From Dromaius novaehollandiae (Eukaryota > Chordata > Aves > Casuariiformes > Dromaiidae): a stretch of DNA of 64,000 nt. Position numbers and translations under genes: made by a program. Each line of letters opens with the position of its first letter. Position 1 is the stretch's first letter. The DNA lies in NCBI RefSeq assembly GCF_036370855.1, contig NC_088102.1:43437835-43501834 (forward strand), read 5' to 3'. Below, one piece after another: positions 15,301-23,210 of the stretch. The notes beneath the pieces are model-generated. The model saw nothing but the letters and a program-made list of their open reading frames with translations, searched no databases and had not been told where the DNA came from.

Positions 15301-18300
15301 AGGACGAGCCGAGCCTTGATCACTGTCATCAACACAAGGTAGCAACAGACTTTCAGTGGCAAAATGGTCTTAGACCAGCTTGTATTGGTCATAAAATTGT
15401 ACCCTTAAACTAATCATGGGTAACTCTTATTTGTCATGTTTCCATAGTATTAATTCATTTACTGTAATCTGTAGGCTCTATCAAAAGAGAAGATTAGTAA
15501 GCAACTGAATACAATCAGAATTCATAATGAATTCAGTAAATAAAGAGCAAACTAATACCAACATGCAATACAATAACCAGAGCGGGGAAGGCTAGAGAAG
15601 AGAGAACAAAGGTACATATTTTAACAGGCAATCATCCCACTAGAGCTTCTGTTTCACTTGAGAATACTTTCCAGCAAACTCAGTGTATCAAAGGGAAAAA
15701 TCTTTTGCAGATGAAGAGTTTAAGCCTCATTTTTATTTACCTGATTCTTTAAGCTGTAACTAACCAGTTCATTTTTGCAGTTTTCAAACTGTAGTCAGAA
15801 GACAAACAGATTAAGGGACTCAGACTATCAAACTGTAAATTCAAATTGCAGACAGAAGACAAACACATTAAGGAATACACACTTGGAATATCCTGCACCT
15901 TTTCAATATGAACTACTATTTTAAAGAATAGAATGTGCATTTGTTTAGTCACAGTGACTTGGTTCCAGCTCTTTTTTTTTCCAGCATATTAATAGACATA
16001 TTAATGGTTGTTCAACAAGATGTACAAAATTAGATTAAGAAAGGATTTGTAGATCAAAGTAGTGTTAAAAGAGACTGAGCATCAAAAACAACTAAAAGCG
16101 CATGACCCCAACAGGATGAATGACCTTTTTGTTAGGAAAGTCAGGATGAAGAAGACATAGTGGAGCAGTGTCCAGTATGGACTGGAGCAGTGAAGAGTAT
16201 TAGTGGAGAACTAATATGCATCTATAAATTAGAAGTAACATACAAGGAGAAGTACGAGATAAAAATCTAAAAAACACGGTTTAAAATTTCTGAATGTTTG
16301 TTTTAAAACCTTGAATATCAACTCTGACCTTTCTTGTATTAACTGCTACAAACCTTTAGCTCTACAGCTAAGACAATTGGTATTTAGGGCATCTTTACTC
16401 AGTTCAACAGTCAGATTTCTTCTTCATAAGAGAACAAATTTGAATTTCCATGCAGACAACAGGTATGAGAGAACTTGTTATAACAGCCTCACTGATTCAC
16501 CATGTGAGAAAAACATATGCTGGCACACTGCAACAGCAAGTCACCATTACAGATATGGGTCAGTGCAAGGGCAACCAAATTAACAATGGTACCTACCTAA
16601 GAGTGCCATTTTCTCCTTTGTCTAGGCTGGTGAAGCGACTGTACAAGCGAGTGATTTGACTGTGGGAGACTGGAGAAGGAAAAAACACAAAACAAAAAAA
16701 CACGAATTAGCATGTCCATTATCCTTCCTAGGACTGGATCTCATTTACTTGGTTGCAAGCAGACATGTTACAAGACTGCCAGATTTCAAGTTGTCAGGAG
16801 TGTACGAAGCAATTCTCCTCTCCTTCACAAAAGAGAAAATCTGATGTTCTCTTGATAAAGAAGCAGAAGCAAACAGTACTGGGACAGAATAACTTTTCTT
16901 GGAGAGATCTTGTGATGAACTTTCAATTTTGATAGTCATCTTAACCTGAAGAAGGTAAAAATAAGTTACAGCAGCTCATTTGAAAGCCAGGGTCAACTTT
17001 AGCCTCTAGCAAGCATCTTCCTAAAATCTTCAACTACCTGTTTACTGCATGATTTCTGTTAAAATTAAAATTGTTCACATGCAAAAGTTCTCTGCAAAGC
17101 ACTCACAGAGAGTACATCCATTAGATCTACCTTCTGTATTATAAATGACCATTCCTCTTCTCCACTTCTGATTATCAAAGCAAATTTGAAGTTCAGATTG
17201 TTGCTAAATTAAATTTTTCCCTTTAAAAACCTAGTCATAGCAGGGAGGGAAGCAAAACCAAAAGTCCATCTAGTCCAGGATCAACAAAAAATGATTACAC
17301 AAGACAAGTTACATTAGAAGCACATAGCAATGAACAGTTTAGGGACTTTGACACATAAATTGCCTCTGAATGTTCAAAAATCTATCAATGAACATGTTCT
17401 TCCTGAATTTGTCTAACTGTGTTTTCCATCCTTTTATATTTTTAGTCCCTAACATTCTTTGGTGATCTGATCCACAATTTAATAAAAGGCAATTAAAAAA
17501 AAAAAGGTTTGATTCACTATTTCAGAGTTTTCCTTAATTCTTTCATGGTGAGAAATAATCTGGATGCAACCTCCATTGACCTTCTCCACACCATTTATGA
17601 CACTGCAGACCTCTGCTGAATTATCTTTCCTTCTGTTTTGCCCATCTCCACTTCTACTGTCTTTTTCCAGAAGTCAAAGTGCGCCCAGTTTCTCTGCATC
17701 TGGAAAGTGGTCACAGAGACTTTATGCCTGATCATGTTTCTTTCCCTATAGGACTGTCAGAATCTAAATGTGTTTTGTTCATTTCAGGGTTCACTGAAGT
17801 AATTTGCAGGCTCCTAGGACCTTCAAGTTAAAAGTTAAAAAGGCCCTGTCTTCAGAGGCTTAGGAGGGATTTAGGACACCAAATAAGATGAAATAAGAAA
17901 ATTATTGCAGACTTTGTAAGTATGCAATTTGCAACTGAAATTCCAAAGCCAGTTATTAACTTTAGTATAATGGTGTCAATTTTACCAAGATATTAGATAC
18001 CCCAAGATACTAGACATCTAGATCTTTAGAAGAGTCCGTGGTGGGAGTGGATGAATCTATCTAGAATCACAATTCCTTTAACACTGAAAGGATGTCTTAC
18101 AGAAAATCTTGGCTTTTCTGAGCCTCTTCAGATAGCATTAAGTTAATAAATACATTAAATAAGGCCAAATTGAATCTTAATGTTTACTCAGTAAAGGTGT
18201 GATTTTGAAAGTGACACTAAGTACTAATTCAACATTGTACAAATTCAATTCTTTCAACAGCAAGGGCTTTTGTTAGTTCCTAAAACTTACTTGGGAACAG

Positions 18301-21300
18301 GTTGCACAGCAGTTGTCTGATCGGTGACAAGTAAGGCAAAATTATTTTATCAGGTTTGTTCTTTCTCCATCCTATTTGTTTAGGTTCAACTGTTCCCTCC
18401 TTTAGGATGACCTGCCAGCAACTGTTTTTTCATGTCTGCTTGGCAACCTTCATTCTTTGCATTGGGTTGGGCAATTTGCTTAGTTCCACATAAGGCAACT
18501 TCTCTATGGTCAGATTGGGCAGCTTGCTCAATTTCAAGTTAAGCAATACACATAGAAAGCAGGCAGCAGTATTTTGAAGACCTCTTCTGTCTGCATTTCT
18601 GATTTAGTGTTTTAAATATGACATGCAAATACAACAACTGATGGTGAAAGAGGAATAGCTGAGTGTTACATCTCAGATAAGAAGCCTTGCACACACCCCC
18701 TCTCTGGAAATACAGTCATAATATTTCTGCTCAGTTACCATTTCTAAACTATCAGCAACTTCATTTTTAGAACAGCTCCATAATAGTACATGATAAATAT
18801 GAAGCTATTGACAGGAGAAGAGATGTTTCTGGTAAAATCATACTAGACTCATAGCTATATGAGAAAGGGTGTATGATTCAGGTCCCCCAAACAAATTCTT
18901 TCCCAATTTCCTTTTCGTCTCTCATCCTGCATGACAGCTGTGGCACTGAACTCCACTTTTCAGAGCCCTCATGCAAGACAGACTCTTGACTTTCCCTGCT
19001 AACAAAAGAACCACAAGCAAGATCTACAACTTATTACTGCTTCTTAAAGCCAAAAGCTGAGGCTTAAAGCTAACTGAAACATGATTTTTATCTACTTTGT
19101 CATCCCTACCCATGAGAGCCCTTCTAAAAATTTAAATCAAGCTCCTCTGTTTTGCATGAAACCATACTTCTGCTAAATATTTAGCAAGTTCATTGTAATC
19201 AGACACCTTGAAACTTTTGTCCAAGTTAAATCTACAAAATATAATCATAAGCTCATATATTTGCACTTCAGAAAATCCATTACCTGCTACCACTAAAATG
19301 ATATTTTGTGATGAATGACTTTATCGTAAGTTATGATATGAGCATTAGTTTATTATTCATCCTGAAGTAAATTGCTTCAAAGCACAGGAATAAGGGGTGT
19401 GAACCAAATAGTTTAAATACTGTTACATTCTTACGCTTTTCCAAAAGCTTGCAGCAGAATGCTGACAAGCAACATCTAGGAACTCTCATCTATTTCTTCT
19501 AGTAGTTACTAAAATATAAGAGCAATTAGGACTACTTGAATGTTTTTTCAAACCCCAATTTCAAAATGTTGATAAGCAAACAAATTCTGCAAAACATTAT
19601 ACAAGATTTAGGACTGTCAACTTCATGCTTAACTCCTGTTACTGAGAATCTACTGGAGATTATCCACCACTAAGCAGAGGTTTTATGGGGAAATACATTA
19701 CTTTTCAGTTCTTGGAAACATTAGCTTTATAGATGTTTCTAAACTTACTATGCTAAAAGTGTCACTTTTTCACCACAATTAAGAAGACAAGCAATATAGA
19801 ACCTGAATCAAAATTTGGATTTCATCCAAGATATTTCTAAACATCAGCGCATGGCTTGTGAAAGATTGCTCCAAATTCCCTCAAAGATCTTTTTTATCTG
19901 CTCAGCTAAACAACATTAACATATGATTTATCACTCCTATTAGTGTCATTAGCTGTTCAGTTTTGTGCTATTTAAAAATGAAGGAAGAGAGGAGTTTTAT
20001 ACTTCCATAGCTGAACACCTTCAGAACATTTAACGTATTGGTTCATGCCTTTGCACTTATCCCAACTGAACTGGAAAAGTTGTTTCACACCAAGGAGCCC
20101 CCAAAAAGAAAGAATCCTTAGGAGTGCTTATCAGAACATTAGTTCAAGATGGACATTCAGTCCTGCCAAATAGTTTTGCTGTTACTAAGTTCTTTTCTCA
20201 ACCTCTTTAGTAGGTGAAGTATCACCAGCATCAAGTTTCTAACAAATTGTAGGATACTCTATTCAGTGATACTAGCTTAGCATTCTTCCAGTGAACTTCA
20301 TTCCAAACAATCCAGAGTCTTGTTTTTTCTTCTTTCTTGCACCTTGCATAGATATTTGCACCTATGCAAAGTGTATGACAGTGCTGAGAGCTTGGAGGAG
20401 TTTTCCATCTACCTAGAGAGCTACAAAAGGTAGAGGAGAATCATATTCCTAGACTGTGGTTACAGGCTGGGAAAAAAAGAGAAAGATTGATAAAGCCAAA
20501 AAAGAGACATTCTATAACAACTTACAAACAGCCATGAGAAGATTAGCAGTGCTTGATTAATAAAGTTGTATTTTACAACTCCGCACATGAATATGAATAG
20601 TAAAAACACAGGCAGATTAATCAGATTCAGGTCACAAAGCTTAAACCTGCTGGCCACAGTCAAGTTTCGCATTTTAAAGATATAAATAAAGCATTTAGAG
20701 ACTAACTAGAGCAGGATGTCTACTGGTTCCGGGTGGGCTTATCACTTAGATGATCTTCAGAGCCACCCTACAGATATTTATTTAACCTTCAATCGTCTAA
20801 AATTCTGGGAATAAAACACCACTGATAAGTCAAACACTGGAGCGGAGGAAACAAAAAAGTCAAGTCTTTTGGAGGAGTAATCCAGATTTGAGGGTTGTTT
20901 TTTAAAACATCTTTAATGGGAGGCTACCTTTACTTTTATTTTTTTAAAAGATCACAAAGATCACAGAGTGAGTTCTTGCTGGATAAGCAGACTCTTAAAC
21001 TCCTACTTGTTTATCATGACACCCCTGTAGAAAGTTCCCTTGACAGATGAAAAAAGGATCATGGAAAGTATACTAACTCAGCTGCCTGTCATGCTGGACA
21101 ATACTGTCTTGATTTTCTTGTACTCCCTGTCTGTATCCACTTGTTTCCCTGCACAAATAAACTATCATCTAAAATGAATACATGACAACATTTCCACTGA
21201 AGAGGCAATAGTATTTTCAGATAACAAGGGCAGATCAGCAAGTGCAAGTAGGAAATAAGTGTGATCTGGGAAGACCTTTTTTCCCTAGAGGAAGAAAAAA

Positions 21301-22485
21301 CAAGACAAAACAGGAAAAAAGAAAAAACAGCAAGGTGACACCGAGGATGTCATGACCTCTTCTCTCCTGCTGAGCATGTCCTACATTTGCCATCATTCAC
21401 CATTTACTAGCATTCTCAGATTGGCAACCATTCTATTCAGCCAAATTAACACAACAAATTAATAAGTTTTGCCTTGTCTTTACATTTATAGAAAACAATT
21501 CAGTATAATACTACGGGGTAAAGCAGCTATATACCATAATCCAGTTAGGATAATGCTCTCCCATTTTTTGACTAGCACAGGAATTCTCACGCTTTTTTTA
21601 GGTTAACCATACCCAACTCCCACAGGTTATGTTACTTCCTATATGTTTTAAATGCCACTCAGCATTCATTCAGAATATCCTTAAGGCTACTTCTGCGATA
21701 GCCTATACAGTAAATGACGTTTGGAAAAAACGTGCTATACAATGAGAGCTTTTCCAGAGCGGCTTACCAGCCTCAGCTACTTGAGTGAAACCCTAGAGCC
21801 AGGAGCACAGACAGACAACTCTCCGAAGCCCCCCAAGGCAACATAGCAAAGATCAAGGCGGGCACCAAACGCGCTGCCCTCCCCCCTTCCGCCCGCTCCC
21901 GCCGCCGCGCTACAGTCCCTCCGCCGCGCTACAGTCCCTCCGCGTCCCGCGGGGCCGCCGTCGCGGCTCCCACGCGAGGCCTCTGGGCCGGGGGGACGCG
22001 CAGCCCCCGCAGCTTTTGCCTTCCTGCGCGCCCAGCAAAGCGCAGCTCCCGCCGCACGTAGGCCGCCCGCGGAGCGCCCCGGCCAGCAGCAGCCGGACGG
22101 CGGCTGCCGCCAGCCCGCGGGGCCCCGGCAGGGCGCTGCCCAGGGCGCGGCAAGGCTCCCCCGAGGGCGACCGCGGCGCGACCGGACTAAGAAGCATCCC
22201 CCCGCGGCCCGGTGGGACCGGGCACTGTCCCGCCGGCAGCGCAGGGGCCGCGCTCGCCGGCCCCAGGGCGGGCCGCCTGCCCGGGCACGGCGCAGACCGC
22301 GCGGCAGCCGCGGCACCCCGCACCCCCCCGGCCGGAGGGGGAGGACGGGCCGCTGCCCCGCTCCGGGCGCCCGCCCGCCGCGCCCGGCCCGGCCCGGCCC
22401 GCCGCGCCCCGCGCTCACAGCCCGTCTCCTTCTTGATCTCCTCGATCTCCTCGTCCCGCAGCAGCGTGGACGCCCGGGACCCCAT
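3317..22485 (-). CDS. CHP1: CHP1, calcineurin B homologous protein 1 (complete, 7 exons)
   Basis: Minus-strand gene. The coding exons are 22419-22485, 16597-16669, 8605-8685, 7133-7260, 6132-6193, 4932-5054 and 3317-3370. They sum to 588 nt, giving 195 residues plus stop, the same length as human CHP1, and all phases match. The protein starts MGSRAS, an N-myristoylation signal. Two degenerate N-terminal EF-hands are followed by two canonical Ca2+ loops: residues 123-134 ([12 protein letters not shown]) and 164-175 ([12 protein letters not shown]). Hydrophobic segments at 138-147 and 176-185 correspond to the nuclear export signals described for the family. CHP1 is known as an obligate Ca2+-binding subunit of plasma-membrane Na+/H+ exchangers such as NHE1, as a calcineurin inhibitor and as an activator of the acyltransferase GPAT4. 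The start has a strong context (GCCATGG). It shares a CpG-island promoter head-to-head with EXD1. No lesion was seen. Confidence 0.97.
3371..4931 (-). other. CHP1: CHP1 intron 6, containing a CR1 LINE fragment
   Basis: A 1.56 kb intron. The clearest transposable element in the window, a CR1 3' fragment, lies at about 3925-4210. The rest is AT-rich without further signals. Confidence 0.8.
3925..4210 (-). mobile_element. CR1 LINE, 5'-truncated 3' fragment
   Basis: Read on the plus strand, this follows the familiar reverse complement of an avian CR1 3' end. In order it shows TTTAGGTTTGAAGAGACCTC, a TCCAACTTCCCAC block, a block ending in TTTTAAACATCTC..GGAAGG, CAACTTGTTCCTGTG, then TTTTTCCTTACATCTAATC, and finally CCTCTTGTCTTATC with CTGGAAGAGTCTG. 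The element's sense strand is therefore minus. It is short, moderately diverged, and carries no intact reading frame. Confidence 0.8.
4932..5054 (-). CDS. CHP1: CHP1 exon 6 (fourth EF-hand)
   Basis: A 123-nt exon encoding residues 138-178 in phase 0. It begins [10 protein letters not shown], matching the described nuclear export signal, and contains the canonical Ca2+ loop [12 protein letters not shown] (164-175). Residue 174 is Ala where human has Thr, a non-ligand position. The acceptor is TATAG and the donor GTTGGT starts at 4931. Confidence 0.95.
5055..6131 (-). other. CHP1: CHP1 intron 5
   Basis: A 1.1 kb AT-rich intron. Nothing beyond splice signals was recognised. Confidence 0.8.
6132..6193 (-). 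CDS. CHP1: CHP1 exon 5 (third EF-hand)
   Basis: A 62-nt exon encoding residues 117-137. The loop [12 protein letters not shown] (residues 123-134) has the full set of Ca2+ ligands: Asp at positions 1, 3 and 5 and Glu at position 12. The donor GTAAAT starts at 6131. The exon ends on a codon boundary. Confidence 0.95.
6194..7132 (-). other. CHP1: CHP1 intron 4
   Basis: A 0.9 kb intron, AT-rich, without a coding exon, RNA gene or recognisable repeat. Confidence 0.8.
7133..7260 (-). CDS. CHP1: CHP1 exon 4
   Basis: A 128-nt exon encoding residues 74-117 ([18 protein letters not shown]...SNKLH). It covers the second degenerate EF-hand and the CHP-specific linker that separates the two lobes. The acceptor is TGCAG and the donor GTAAGA starts at 7132. 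It shows Gln where human CHP1 has Val in the KSKDVNGPEP segment. Confidence 0.95.
7261..8604 (-). other. CHP1: CHP1 intron 3
   Basis: A 1.3 kb intron. Its central part (7500-7880) is an unusual pyrimidine/TG-rich block that looks repeat-derived and is listed separately. The remainder is ordinary AT-rich intron. Confidence 0.75.
7500..7880. repeat. Unclassified repeat-like block (possibly LTR-derived)
   Basis: About 380 bp whose base composition differs from the surrounding intron. It has many CTTGACC, CTGACC and GACTTG-type motifs, a C-run (7517-7524), and a TATTTAAG TATA-like element at 7542-7549 with a sharp change in composition at both ends. This resembles the U3/R part of a retroviral-type LTR or an unclassified sauropsid repeat. 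I cannot assign a family, and no target-site duplication or internal coding region was found. Confidence 0.3.
8605..8685 (-). CDS. CHP1: CHP1 exon 3
   Basis: An 81-nt exon encoding residues 47-74 ([19 protein letters not shown]...FFPEG), the linker and start of the second pseudo-EF-hand. The acceptor is CTTAG and the donor GTGAGT starts at 8604. The last codon GG|A is split with exon 4. Confidence 0.95.
11463..11480 (+). repeat. Poly-A run
   Basis: A homopolymer of about 18 A inside CHP1 intron 2. Similar runs follow at 11692-11709 and 11826-11839. They may be old retroposon tails, but no adjoining element was recognised. Confidence 0.6.
12202..12235 (+). repeat. A-rich simple repeat
   Basis: An A-rich tract with interspersed G (AAAAGAAA type) inside CHP1 intron 2. 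It looks like slippage-prone simple sequence with no coding meaning. Confidence 0.6.
15783..15880. repeat. Diverged tandem duplication, period about 58 bp
   Basis: Two neighbouring segments share the core AGAAGACAAACA[G/C]ATTAAGG, preceded by TCAAACTGTAG or TCAAATTGCAG. The offset is about 58 bp. This suggests a local duplication inside CHP1 intron 2, now diverged. Confidence 0.6.
16597..16669 (-). CDS. CHP1: CHP1 exon 2
   Basis: A 73-nt exon encoding residues 23-46 and two bases of codon 47 ([13 protein letters not shown]...GENGTL). It carries the first, degenerate EF-hand. The acceptor is CAG at 16670-16672 and the donor GTAGGT begins at 16596. Phases 1 and 2 fit exons 1 and 3. Confidence 0.95.
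17258..17790 (-). mobile_element. Old CR1/L3-like LINE remnant
   Basis: The plus strand contains blocks in the order typical of an ancient amniote CR1 read in reverse complement: GTCCATCTAGTCCAGGATC at the start, then CTTTTATATTTTTAGTCCC, GATCCACAATTTAATAAAAG, and a segment resembling the TCTGCTGAATTATC..TTTTGCCC..CTTTTTCCAGAAGTC tail. Divergence is high and the interval is interrupted by an A-run. The family and exact ends are uncertain. Confidence 0.5.
21902..21939. repeat. 19-bp perfect tandem duplication in CpG island
   Basis: Two adjacent identical copies of CCGCCGCGCTACAGTCCCT, at 21902-21920 and 21921-21939, just inside CHP1 intron 1. This is a recent-looking duplication. Confidence 0.9.
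22419..22485 (-). CDS. CHP1: CHP1 exon 1 (coding part)
   Basis: Encodes residues 1-22 plus one base of codon 23 (MGSRAS...IKKETG). The donor is GTGAGC (minus, starting at 22418). Gly2 would be myristoylated after Met removal. The exon lies inside the CpG island, and the 5' UTR and start site lie just to the right. Residue 14 is Ile where the remembered human protein has Leu. Confidence 0.95.
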
Positions 22486-22582
22486 GGCCGCCTCACGGGC
22501 TGAGCCACGCCACACTCCGCTCGCACCGCACCAGACACAAGCGAGCACCAGTCGGCGGCGGCGGCGCAGCGACAGGCCAGCC

Positions 22583-22616
22583 CGCCCCCCGCCCCGCCCC
22601 GCCCCGCCCCGCCCCC
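22583..22616. promoter_or_regulatory. GC-box (Sp1/KLF-type) array
   Basis: A CCCCG-type pentamer is repeated several times in tandem, giving overlapping CCCCGCCCC GC-boxes upstream of the CHP1 start codon. It fits Sp1/KLF binding and positions transcription start in a TATA-less promoter. Confidence 0.6.
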
Positions 22617-22640
22617 GAGAGCCAACCGCCGCCACCGGCG

Positions 22641-22652
22641 GGCGCACGCGCG
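22641..22652 (+). promoter_or_regulatory. NRF1-like site
   Basis: GGCGCACGCGCG matches the NRF1 consensus YGCGCAYGCGCR at all but the first base. It lies between the GC boxes and the CRE. Confidence 0.5.
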
Positions 22653-22691
22653 TGGCAGCGCCTCGCCAACGAGCAGGCACGCGCCGGCCTC

Positions 22692-22699
22692 TGACGTCA
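22692..22699 (+). promoter_or_regulatory. Palindromic CRE
   Basis: TGACGTCA is a perfect full CRE, the CREB/ATF/CREM site. It lies 207 bp upstream of the CHP1 ATG and 385 bp upstream of the EXD1 ATG. CREM-type activation of germ-cell genes would fit EXD1, but that is inference. Confidence 0.6.
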
Positions 22700-22734
22700 T
22701 CGCGGGCAGCTGCTAAAAGTGAGCGGCCGGCAGC

Positions 22735-22752
22735 CTACCACTCCCAGCATGC
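22735..22752 (+). promoter_or_regulatory. ZNF143/THAP11-like element
   Basis: CTACCACTCCCAGCATGC matches the long ZNF143 (SBS) motif ACTACAnCTCCCAGCATGC closely. A second ACTACA half-site in the opposite direction follows at about 22768-22774 (TGTAGTT on the plus strand), so the element is partly symmetric, as might suit a divergent promoter. Confidence 0.55.
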
Positions 22753-22796
22753 ATTACGCGGGGCAGCTGTAGTTTCCCCCTTCCTTACCCGTAGCG

Positions 22797-22806
22797 TCAT
22801 GGCGGT
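22797..22806 (+). promoter_or_regulatory. YY1-like core
   Basis: TCATGGCGGT contains the ATGGCGG core of YY1 sites. It also includes an ATG (22799) in frame with EXD1. Confidence 0.35.
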
Positions 22807-23083
22807 AGGTTGCGCGCGCTCGGTGCTTCCTGGCGATTGGGTAGGTGCCATGCTGGCTCCGCCCCGTGGGGCAGGGCCCCGGGTCGGCTGCCCACGGCCG
22901 CGAGCCGAGCTCCGGCCTCCTCCTGCCTCGCCGGCGAGGCTAGCGCGCCCGGCGCTGCCGCGTCCGGCTCGGGGCTTCAGCCCTGTCCCCTGTTCCGCGC
23001 CGCAGGTGCCCCGCGAGGAGCCCGGCTGGCCGCGCCGGGGGACCCCGTCCGCGCCGCTGCCTGCCTCCGCCCCGGGCTGCCGC

Positions 23084-23210
23084 ATGGCGCTGAGCAGCGA
23101 GCACTTCGGTGCCATCCTGGGGAGAACGGTCAAAATCACCTTAAAATGCGGCGTCTTCCAAGGGGTGCTGCAGCACGTGAACCCCGACCGCAGCCTCCTG
23201 CTGCGCACAG
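23084..23210 (+). CDS. EXD1: EXD1 exon 1 (coding part)
   Basis: Encodes residues 1-42 and one base of codon 43 (MALSSEHFGAILGRTVKITL...LLLRT). The KITLKCGVFQGVLQHVNPD segment is the first half of the LSm-like fold. The donor is CACAG|GTCGGG, a weak match to consensus. The exon lies in the CpG island. Confidence 0.85.

Larger units (their letters stand above)
8686..16596 (-). other. CHP1: CHP1 intron 2 (7.9 kb)
   Basis: The largest CHP1 intron. It holds several A-runs (11463-11480, 11692-11709, 12202-12235), a diverged tandem duplication at about 15783-15880 and otherwise unremarkable AT-rich sequence. The short reading frames within it show no family motif and no splice support. No coding exon was seen. 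Confidence 0.8.
16670..22418 (-). other. CHP1: CHP1 intron 1, with one old CR1-like remnant
   Basis: A 5.7 kb intron from the GTGAGC donor to a CAG acceptor at 16670-16672. It contains the diverged CR1-like stretch at about 17258-17790 and, at its right end, the left shoulder of the CpG island with a 19-bp tandem duplication (21902-21939). Short weakly repetitive motifs occur near 18460-18545. No coding exon or RNA gene was seen. Confidence 0.8.
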
